From Lutibacter sp. A64 (GTDB lineage: Bacteria; Bacteroidota; Bacteroidia; Flavobacteriales; Flavobacteriaceae), in the NCBI RefSeq assembly GCF_022429565.1, contig NZ_CP092487.1, positions 336,001 through 400,000 of the forward strand: DNA of 64,000 bases. The letters run 5' to 3'. This document shows, piece after piece, positions 56,983 to 64,000 of the stretch (the stretch's first letter is position 1; every line of letters begins with the position of its first letter). The notes under the pieces are model-generated. The model did not search any database. It was not told the origin of the DNA and saw nothing but the letters and a program-made list of their open reading frames with translations. Both the position numbers and the translations under genes were made by a program.

Positions 56983-59900
56983 ATGAACAACAAATTTGTA
57001 AAAAAGTTATTTTTTCTGTTGATATTATTATCCGGAAGCGTAATTTTTAGTCAAACTGTTACAGGAACAGTCTCCAGTGGAGACGTACCATTACCTGGAG
57101 CAAGTATTTTAGTTAAAGGTACCGACAATGGTACTATATCTGATTTTGATGGGAATTTTATTTTAGAACAAGTTCCATTAAATGCCACATTAATTGTTAG
57201 TTATGTTGGGTTTCAAACTCAAAATGTAGCACTTAATGGTAAAACAACCATCAATATTACTTTGAACGAAGATGCTCAATCTTTAGATGAAGTTGTAATT
57301 ATTGGATATGGAGCTGTTAAAAAAAGTGATTTAACAGGAGCTATTGCAACAGTAAAAGCTGATGCTTTAGAAGATCAACCATTTACAGGAGTTGATCAAG
57401 CCTTACAAGGTAAAGTTTCAGGAGTAACTGTAATGCAAAATTCTGGAGCACCAGGAGGAGGCGTTTCTGTTAGAGTACGAGGAATAACTTCATTAACGGG
57501 TAATAATGAACCATTGTATGTAATAGATGGAGTTCCAGTTGAAGCAGATTCTAATAATGATTCGTTTTCTTTTTCATCATTAGGAGGTGGAAATGGGCAA
57601 ACAAAAGTTAGTGCACTATCTAGCATAAACCCTTCAGATATAGAATCTATGCAGGTATTAAAAGATGCATCAGCAACGGCTATTTATGGTTCAAGAGCAT
57701 CTAATGGGGTAGTTTTAATAACAACTAAAAAGGGAAAGAATGGTAAATCAACTATTTCCTATGAATCTTATTTAGGTTATCAAAGCACACCAACATATAT
57801 AGATTTAATGAATCTACAAGAATATGCAGAATTCTATAAAGAAATAGCAGCAGTTAGAGGGCAATCAGTTCCCTTAGAGTTACAAAATACAGCTTTATTA
57901 GGAAGTGGAACTAATTGGCAAAAAGAAATATTTCAAGTGGCTCCAATTATGAATCATCAAGTTTCTGTAAAAGGAGGAACAGAAAAAACAAAATTTTATA
58001 CATCAATAAACTATTTTGATCAAGAAGGTATAGTTATTAATTCAGATTTTAACAGAGTCGCTATCCGATTAAATTTAGACCACAAAGTAAATGATTGGTT
58101 CAAAGTTGGAAATAATATTACTGTAAGTAAATCACGCGAACATATAACTTTTAATGATGATGAAAGTGGTGTAATTAGTAGTGCTGTTAGACAGTCGCCT
58201 GGTGTTCCAGTAAAATATTCAGATGGAAGTTGGGGAGGACCAACAGATAACACAGGAGTTAGTAATGGTAGAAACCCAGTTGCTTGGGCAGAAATTAGAA
58301 ATAACCAATTAGATCGTTTTAAAATAAACGGAAACTTTTTTGGAGAATTTTCAATTTTAAAAGATTTTACATTTAGAACTGAATTAGGTTATGATTATAA
58401 TACCACTAAAGTAGCAGTATTTAATCCAACTTATGAAATGGGAATAGAGTCCAATAGTGTTGCAACTTCAGCTAAACAAAATACAGATAGCTTTTACTGG
58501 ATTTATAAAAACTATTTAAACTACAACAAAACAATAGGCAAACATTCTATTAACGCAATGGTCGGTCAGGAATCTCAAGAATCTAAATGGGAAGGAGTTA
58601 GTTTAAGCAGAAGAGATTTCTTAACCAATGATATTAGCACAATTAATTTAGGAGATGAAGATACGGCTAGAAATAATAACTGGAAAGGTACTTGGAGTTT
58701 AATGTCATACTTTGGGCGAGTAAATTATTCATTTGATAGTAAGTATTTGTTAACAGCAACTATGCGTGCCGATGCTTCGTCAAACTTTGGAGACAATAAC
58801 AAATGGGGATATTTTCCATCATTTTCTGCTGCTTGGGTATTAAGTAATGAAAACTTTATGGAAAGTACTGAAGATATCATCAGTTTAGCAAAGGTAAGAA
58901 TTGGATATGGTGAAGTAGGAAATCAAAACATTGGTGGTTATAAATATGGAGCAGCGTTAAGAAATGTTGCAACTGCATACGGTACGGGGTTTACACAGCA
59001 AAACATTGCAAATCCAGATGTTAAATGGGAATCTACCAAGTCTACAAACTTAGGTATAGAGTTAGGTTTTATTGATAATAAAATAAAGTTAGATTTAGAT
59101 TTGTATAAGAAAACTTCAGCAGATTTCTTATTTCAAGAGCCATTGCCAAGTTATTTAGGAGCTTATAATGTAGCCTCTTATTTAGGGTTACAACCTCCAT
59201 TTGTAAATTTAGGTGAAATGGAAAATAAGGGTATTGATGTAATGTTAACAACACGTAACATTTCAAACGATAATTTTAATTGGACAAGTTCTTTTGTTTT
59301 TTCAAAATACAAGAATAAGTTAGTCTCTTTAGCTGATGATAATTCTGCTATATTCCAAACAATTGAATTTAATAACACCATTACCAAAACGGCTGTTGGA
59401 CAACCAGTAGGGTTGTATTATGGTCTTATTTCTGATGGTTTATTTTCAAGCGAAGAAGAATTGTACAATAGTCCATCTCAAGGCGATATTAATGAAGATA
59501 CAGGTATTTGGATAGGAGATATTAAATGGAAAGATATAAATGGAGATAATGTAATTGACGATAAAGATAAAACGTATATAGGTAATCCACATCCAGATTT
59601 TACATTTAGCATTTCAAATAACTTAAACTATAAAAACTGGGATTTAGCATTAGCAATGAATGGTTCTTATGGGAATGACGTTTATAATTGGACACGTAAG
59701 TTAACAGAAGGTATGTTAGAGTTAAACGGTAACCAATCTGTAGTTATAAATAACAGATTTATTAAAGGTGTAAATGAAAATACAGGTATACCTAGATTTG
59801 TTTTTGGTGATCCAAATGGAAATGCAGGTGTATCAGATAGATTTGTTGAAGATGGTTCTTATTTAAGAATTCAAAATATAACACTAGGTTATACATTACC

Positions 59901-60102
59901 ATCAGCTATTCTAGATAAACAAAGTTTAATAAGTAAAGTTAGATTTTACACTACTATCCAAAACTTGTACACATTTACTAATTATTCTGGTTACGACCCT
60001 GAAATAGGAGCATTTAACCAAAATTCAATGATGATGGGTATTGATAACGGTAGGTATCCTGTGCCGAGAACGTATATGGTAGGAGTAAATGTAGAATTTT
60101 AA
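56983..60102 (+). CDS. SusC-like TonB-dependent transporter 3 (xylan-type PUL)
   Basis: A 1039-residue outer-membrane importer with signal peptide 1-24 (IFSQ), a CarboxypepD_reg-like domain (about 26-100), DEVVIIGYGAVKKSDLTGAIATV (about 104-126), a plug with QVLKDASATAIYGSRASNG and a barrel ending MVGVNVEF. It is a standard SusC and is more typical than SusC 2. With the SusD 19 bases downstream, a glycan-binding protein and GH10, it would import xylo-oligosaccharides. The shared ulvan-unit element is absent from its 218-base upstream gap. Confidence 0.95.
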   Translation: MNNKFVKKLFFLLILLSGSVIFSQTVTGTVSSGDVPLPGASILVKGTDNGTISDFDGNFILEQVPLNATLIVSYVGFQTQNVALNGKTTINITLNEDAQSLDEVVIIGYGAVKKSDLTGAIATVKADALEDQPFTGVDQALQGKVSGVTVMQNSGAPGGGVSVRVRGITSLTGNNEPLYVIDGVPVEADSNNDSFSFSSLGGGNGQTKVSALSSINPSDIESMQVLKDASATAIYGSRASNGVVLITTKKGKNGKSTISYESYLGYQSTPTYIDLMNLQEYAEFYKEIAAVRGQSVPLELQNTALLGSGTNWQKEIFQVAPIMNHQVSVKGGTEKTKFYTSINYFDQEGIVINSDFNRVAIRLNLDHKVNDWFKVGNNITVSKSREHITFNDDESGVISSAVRQSPGVPVKYSDGSWGGPTDNTGVSNGRNPVAWAEIRNNQLDRFKINGNFFGEFSILKDFTFRTELGYDYNTTKVAVFNPTYEMGIESNSVATSAKQNTDSFYWIYKNYLNYNKTIGKHSINAMVGQESQESKWEGVSLSRRDFLTNDISTINLGDEDTARNNNWKGTWSLMSYFGRVNYSFDSKYLLTATMRADASSNFGDNNKWGYFPSFSAAWVLSNENFMESTEDIISLAKVRIGYGEVGNQNIGGYKYGAALRNVATAYGTGFTQQNIANPDVKWESTKSTNLGIELGFIDNKIKLDLDLYKKTSADFLFQEPLPSYLGAYNVASYLGLQPPFVNLGEMENKGIDVMLTTRNISNDNFNWTSSFVFSKYKNKLVSLADDNSAIFQTIEFNNTITKTAVGQPVGLYYGLISDGLFSSEEELYNSPSQGDINEDTGIWIGDIKWKDINGDNVIDDKDKTYIGNPHPDFTFSISNNLNYKNWDLALAMNGSYGNDVYNWTRKLTEGMLELNGNQSVVINNRFIKGVNENTGIPRFVFGDPNGNAGVSDRFVEDGSYLRIQNITLGYTLPSAILDKQSLISKVRFYTTIQNLYTFTNYSGYDPEIGAFNQNSMMMGIDNGRYPVPRTYMVGVNVEF

Positions 60103-60121
60103 TTGACTAAAACATTTTATT

Positions 60122-61642
60122 ATGAAAATATATAAATTATTAATAGTATTTGTGTTGATATTTGCAGCATCTTGTTCAGAAGATTTTGTAAATAATCCAC
60201 CGGAAGATGCTTTAACCGTTGATAATTTCTTCAACACAGATCAACAGGTATTAAGTTCGGGAAGCCCAATGTATGGTTACCCTTGGTTTTATTTTAATGA
60301 AAAATTTCTAATTAGTATTGGAGATTTATACAGTGGAAATGCAATTGGAAGTTATTCAGACCTTGCGCAATTTGAGAATTTTTCTGTAAACGGAGCAAAT
60401 CAATTTGCTAATGAAGGATGGGATTCTTTATATAACGTTGTTGCAAATGCAAACGTTCTAATGCATAATTTAGAAACAAAAGTAGGTGCAGACGTTTCAA
60501 AAGAGGTTATAGACCAAGTAATGGGAGAAGCTTATTTTATGAGAGCTTCTGCATATTTTTATTTGGTTAGAATATGGGGTGCAATACCTATTATACATTC
60601 TGTAGATCAAATAAATTCAAAAGAGCCAGTTTATAGAAATAGAGTTGAAGATATTTATGCCTTTATCATAAAAGATTATGAAAAAGCATACAGTTTACTT
60701 CCTTCTCAATGGGATGCTAACAATCAAGGTCGAGCTACAAAATCAGCTTGTGATGGTATGTTAGCAAAAGTATATTTAGCTCAAGGTGATTATACAAACA
60801 CTAATATTTATACTACTAAAGTAATTAATAGTGGACTATATAGTTTAATGACTAATTACCAAGATTTATTTAATCCAGTTTACAATAATAACATTGAATC
60901 TATTTTTGCTTTACAATGGGTTGCCTGTGGAGATTGGGGATTTCAAAACGTTAATCAAGCATATTTAGCTGCTTCACCAAAATTAACGCAAGTAGGTGAT
61001 GGTTGGGGAACATTTCAACCAAGTATAGATTTAATGAATGCTTATGAAGATGGAGATTTAAGACGTTATAGAACTATTATGGAACCTGGAAGTTTTTATC
61101 CAGAATTAGTAACAGCAGAAGGAGGTTATACAGTACCAGAAGATGGTTTAACAAGTACTATTGCAGGGTTTAGAAAATATATTGTTGGCTCTCCAGATGA
61201 AGGTAACGTGTGTTTTATGTCAACTGATGTAAACACAAATATATTACGTTATGCAGATATTTTATTAATGCACGCTGAAAGTATTTTAGCTAATAATACA
61301 TCTACTACAGATCAAAATGCACTTGACGCATATAACGCAGTTAGAACTAGAGCAGGATTAGATGCAAAAGATGAAATTACAGCTGAAGATATTTTTAATG
61401 AACGAAGAATTGAATTTGTTGTCGAAGGTGATTATTGGTTCGATTTAGTTCGTAGAGATAGAGTTGAAGCTTTAGAAATTATAGCAAATCAAGAAAGAGG
61501 TGTTTATCAAGATAGAGATATAAATATTATTGCATCTAAAAAGGTTACACCTTCAGAAAGTGATTTTTTATTACCAATTCCAAGTGCTGAAACGGCAAAG
61601 AATCCTTTGTTATTAGAAGAACCTGTAGCATTTGAATTTTAA
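60122..61642 (+). CDS. SusD/RagB-like surface glycan-binding lipoprotein 3
   Basis: A 506-residue SusD with lipid Cys18 followed by SEDFVNNPPEDALTVDNFF, acidic as expected for surface export. SusD landmarks are VMGEAYFMRASAYFYLVRIWGAIP and the C-terminal IFNERRIEFVVEGDYWFDLVRRDR. It partners SusC 3 and is separated by 14 bases from the glycan-binding protein gene that follows. The closeness to HTCS and GH10 suggests xylo-oligosaccharide binding. Confidence 0.95.
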   Translation: MKIYKLLIVFVLIFAASCSEDFVNNPPEDALTVDNFFNTDQQVLSSGSPMYGYPWFYFNEKFLISIGDLYSGNAIGSYSDLAQFENFSVNGANQFANEGWDSLYNVVANANVLMHNLETKVGADVSKEVIDQVMGEAYFMRASAYFYLVRIWGAIPIIHSVDQINSKEPVYRNRVEDIYAFIIKDYEKAYSLLPSQWDANNQGRATKSACDGMLAKVYLAQGDYTNTNIYTTKVINSGLYSLMTNYQDLFNPVYNNNIESIFALQWVACGDWGFQNVNQAYLAASPKLTQVGDGWGTFQPSIDLMNAYEDGDLRRYRTIMEPGSFYPELVTAEGGYTVPEDGLTSTIAGFRKYIVGSPDEGNVCFMSTDVNTNILRYADILLMHAESILANNTSTTDQNALDAYNAVRTRAGLDAKDEITAEDIFNERRIEFVVEGDYWFDLVRRDRVEALEIIANQERGVYQDRDINIIASKKVTPSESDFLLPIPSAETAKNPLLLEEPVAFEF

Positions 61643-61656
61643 AAACTTATAAAATT

Positions 61657-63267
61657 ATGAATACAAATAAAATAAAATATATAAAGTATTTATTCATTTT
61701 TCTTGCAAGTACATTTGTATTTACTGCTTGTGATGATAATGATGATATGCTAGAACCTGTAATTTCGGGAATATATTCATCGGATACAGGTTTGGGTGTA
61801 AATAAAGCATATCCAGGAGACGTTGTAATGGCGGAAGGCGAAGACCTTCAAAATGTAAAAACTATATTTTTTGATGATAAGGTTGAAGTTTTATTCAATC
61901 CAGTATTTAATTCAAATTTAGCAATATCATTTACAGTACCTTTTGATGAAGCAAAAGGAAGTAGGTTTGGAAATCAGACAATTACATTTACAAAAGAAGA
62001 TGGAACGTTATTTCAATCAAATTTTAAAATTTTACAACCAACACCTTTTATAGCAAATTTTAACCCAGAAAGACCAACTGTTGGAAATCAAGTAGAAGTG
62101 AATGGAGAGTGGTTTTACAATGTGTTGGATGTTATTTATCAAGGAGAATCAATGGAATTTAATGTAGTTTCTTCAGAACAAATTACGTTTACAATTCCTG
62201 CAGATTTAACTCAAGGAGGTGAATTAGAAATTATAACCGAAGGTGGCTCTATAACAAAAGAATTAGATATTTATTTAGGGTTTGAAGAGTTGTTAGTCAC
62301 TGATTTTGATGGTGGAGGTTTACGACCAAATAATAACTGGGTTACTTATGGAGATTTTAATACGTTTGAATATAAAAACGCAGGTGGAATTTCAGGAAAT
62401 TATGCTGAACTTACTTGGGCAGGTGCAACAGCAAATGGTTACAATGGTTGTCAGTCAGATGCAGGAGCATTAATGATGGAAGAATCAAATCCAGAAAAAG
62501 TTGTGTTTTTAATGGATGTAAATGCAAATGGAGCTATTGGAACAAGTGTAGATGTTTTTATTGTTGATACTGATGGTGTAAACTGGGCATTTAATTACGT
62601 AATATCTTCTGATGGATGGCAAACAATTGAAGGTTTAGTTTCAGATTTTGGTAAAAACTATGATCCTTCTAATCAAAGTAATGGTGATGCAAATCCAGCT
62701 GCTTTAAATCAAGTTAAAGTTAGTATTAATCAAAACGCTGCAACACCAAATCCATCTATAGTTCAATTTGATAATATAAGATGGCAAGTATACGAAACAG
62801 TTCAACCATCAAAATTACCTCCTACAGGACCACAAAATATTTTGTTAAATAGTGATTTAGAATTAGGCGATGGCGATAATTTTGAAAACTGGGGAATGTG
62901 GAATGGAGCAGATAGAATGTTTGCTGAAACTACAGAAATATACAGTGGAGCAAGAGCATTAAAAGTTGTAAATCCTGCAGCAGGAAATTCTTGGGATGCA
63001 CAATTTGTAAGTGACCCAGTAGAGATTGAGGTTGATAAAGAGTACACTGCTTCAATGTGGATTAAAGGTGAAGCTGTAACTGTTCGTTTTTCAACAAATG
63101 CTGCAACAGGAGCTTTATACGGTCCCGATTTTACAGTAACATCAGATTGGCAACAAGTTACTTGGGATTTTGTAGCAAATGATGCTTCAACAAGGTTAGT
63201 ATTAGATATGGGAGTTTCTCAAGGTACATTTTATGTAGATGGTATTGAACTTAAAGAAAAAATATAA
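61657..63267 (+). CDS. IPT/TIG surface glycan-binding lipoprotein with CBM4_9-like domain
   Basis: A 536-residue lipoprotein (lipid Cys25, then DDNDDMLEPV, strongly acidic). Two IPT/TIG-like domains (about 33-118 and 120-205; PGDVVMAEGEDLQNVKTIFF and PTVGNQVEVNGEWFYNVLDV) act as a spacer from the membrane. A beta-sandwich glycan-binding domain follows (about 208-375; LLVTDFDGGGLRPNNNW; GNYAELTWAG), then a CBM4_9-like domain (about 390-536; LNSDLELGDGDNFENWGMWNGA; FYVDGIELKEK). This order is that of surface glycan-binding proteins in xylan PULs, though the added CBM4_9-like part is less common. It would capture polysaccharide for GH10. Confidence 0.85.
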   Translation: MNTNKIKYIKYLFIFLASTFVFTACDDNDDMLEPVISGIYSSDTGLGVNKAYPGDVVMAEGEDLQNVKTIFFDDKVEVLFNPVFNSNLAISFTVPFDEAKGSRFGNQTITFTKEDGTLFQSNFKILQPTPFIANFNPERPTVGNQVEVNGEWFYNVLDVIYQGESMEFNVVSSEQITFTIPADLTQGGELEIITEGGSITKELDIYLGFEELLVTDFDGGGLRPNNNWVTYGDFNTFEYKNAGGISGNYAELTWAGATANGYNGCQSDAGALMMEESNPEKVVFLMDVNANGAIGTSVDVFIVDTDGVNWAFNYVISSDGWQTIEGLVSDFGKNYDPSNQSNGDANPAALNQVKVSINQNAATPNPSIVQFDNIRWQVYETVQPSKLPPTGPQNILLNSDLELGDGDNFENWGMWNGADRMFAETTEIYSGARALKVVNPAAGNSWDAQFVSDPVEIEVDKEYTASMWIKGEAVTVRFSTNAATGALYGPDFTVTSDWQQVTWDFVANDASTRLVLDMGVSQGTFYVDGIELKEKI

Positions 63268-63295
63268 TTCAGTAATAAAATAATTGAGTTAAACT

Positions 63296-63324
63296 AGGGT
63301 TGCTTATTCCATTAGAGCAACCCT
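63296..63324 (+). other. Intercistronic hairpin before GH10
   Basis: AGGGTTGCT and AGCAACCCT form a perfect 9-base-pair, GC-rich stem around an 11-base loop between the glycan-binding protein and GH10. The sequence after it (TAAAAT) has no T run, so a message-stabilising or partial-attenuation hairpin fits better than a full terminator. Confidence 0.6.
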
Positions 63325-63338
63325 TAAAATAGAAAATA

Positions 63339-64000
63339 ATGAAAATAAAATTTATACATACATTCTATATTTTTATCATTGGAAGCTTGTTTACACTTAT
63401 TAATTGTGCAAATGCAGGAGATGATAGCGATATTGCAAAGACTACAGAATTAGGTAGTCCAATAATTAATTCAGCAACTAATGTAACCTCAAATGGATTT
63501 ACTGTAAGTTGGACACGAGTTTATAATGCAGATGGTTACGAATTGGATATTTCAACAAATGAAAAATTTGAATCTTTTGTAGTCGGCTATGAAGCAAAAC
63601 CAACAACTATGTTTAGTGAAGATGTTTATGGTTTAGATGAAGGAACTAATTATTTTTATAGAGTAAGAGCTGTATCTAGTTCTGAAAAATCGAAAAATTC
63701 AGGAATATTACAAGTAACAACTTTAGAAGCAAATGGACCAGAACTTACAACTTATTTAAAAGATGCTGCAACCACCTTTTATGTTGGAATGGCTGTAAAA
63801 GCTGATCAACTTACAGATGGATCTATATATGATGAAATTTTAAAAAATGAATTTTCAAGTATCTCGGGAGAATATGAAATGAAAATGAATATAATTCAAC
63901 CAACAAAAGGTAATTATGATTGGTCAAAATCAGATGCCCTAGTTGATTATGCAACAGCAAATGGAATTAATGTTCACGGTCACGCACTAGTTTGGCACGA
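63339..64000 (+). CDS. GH10 endo-beta-1,4-xylanase lipoprotein, 5' part
   Basis: The frame is open from ATG 63339 to the window end (220 complete codons) and the rest is outside. The lipobox LFTLINC gives Cys23, followed by ANAGDDSDIAK, acidic and consistent with surface display. Residues about 40-128 form a fibronectin-III domain (TNVTSNGFTVSWTRVYNADG; YFYRVRAVSSSEKSKNSG). The GH10 barrel begins near 130: FYVGMAVKADQL, NEFSSISGEYEMKMNIIQP and the family signature INVHGHALVWH. GH10 enzymes cut xylan internally with retention. The catalytic Glu residues lie beyond the window and cannot be checked. It is 71 bases after the glycan-binding protein, with a hairpin between. Confidence 0.9.
   Translation, partial: MKIKFIHTFYIFIIGSLFTLINCANAGDDSDIAKTTELGSPIINSATNVTSNGFTVSWTRVYNADGYELDISTNEKFESFVVGYEAKPTTMFSEDVYGLDEGTNYFYRVRAVSSSEKSKNSGILQVTTLEANGPELTTYLKDAATTFYVGMAVKADQLTDGSIYDEILKNEFSSISGEYEMKMNIIQPTKGNYDWSKSDALVDYATANGINVHGHALVWH

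Noticed and set aside
1-64000. CRISPR arrays, tRNA or rRNA genes, insertion sequences and phage genes
   Set aside because: No regularly spaced repeats, cloverleaf-like segments, transposase or integrase motifs were seen; the repeats noticed are paralogous domains or short regulatory elements.

Overview
The window is an AT-rich stretch from a marine member of the Bacteroidota, most likely Flavobacteriaceae. The evidence is three SusC/SusD-type outer-membrane pairs, a one-protein hybrid two-component sensor, many lipoproteins, weak or absent Shine-Dalgarno sequences, and almost only TAA stop codons. All credible genes lie on the + strand. Two polysaccharide utilisation loci (PULs) lie end to end.

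Bases 1 to about 52,340 look like a PUL for a sulfated, rhamnose-rich uronic-acid polysaccharide, best matched by ulvan from green algae. It opens with the tail of an unidentified gene and an L-rhamnose mutarotase (rhaM). Four transcription units follow. Unit A (947-14031) has a two-domain toroid/beta-sheet protein, two tandem GH78 rhamnosidases, a GH43, two sulfatases and a broken sulfatase. Unit B (14330-25264) has two tandem SusC/SusD pairs and a surface lipoprotein. Unit C (25629-26543) is a lone lipoprotein resembling PL28 ulvan lyase, with a terminator before and after it. Unit D (26835-49535) has a GH2, an FG-GAP protein, an alginate-lyase-fold protein, two tandem GH106 rhamnosidases, a BNR_4 propeller, five sulfatases and a GH43 with a CBM6-like tail. 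The 3' edge (49536-52651) looks worn: a short coding relic, a second BNR_4 gene and a phosphodiesterase-like pseudogene.

Bases 52,652-64,000 hold a hybrid two-component regulator, a SusC/SusD pair, an IPT/TIG surface glycan-binding protein and the start of a GH10 endo-xylanase with a fibronectin-III domain. This is a typical xylan PUL.

The main new observation is a 14-base element, ATAGTNCAGGATNG, upstream of the first gene of each of units A, B, C and D and not seen before the xylan genes. It is a candidate operator or leader element for the ulvan regulon. A second pattern is that lipoproteins expected on the cell surface (SusD, PL28, glycan-binding proteins) carry acidic residues just after the lipid-bearing Cys, whereas most sulfatases and exo-glycosidases carry Lys/Asn/Ser-rich sequence there. 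This suggests that only the PL28-like lyase cuts outside, SusC/D imports oligosaccharides, and the rest are dismantled in the periplasm to rhamnose, xylose and uronic acids. No GH88/GH105 unsaturated-uronyl hydrolase is visible, so that step must be encoded elsewhere. All family names are from reading the sequence; no database search was run.
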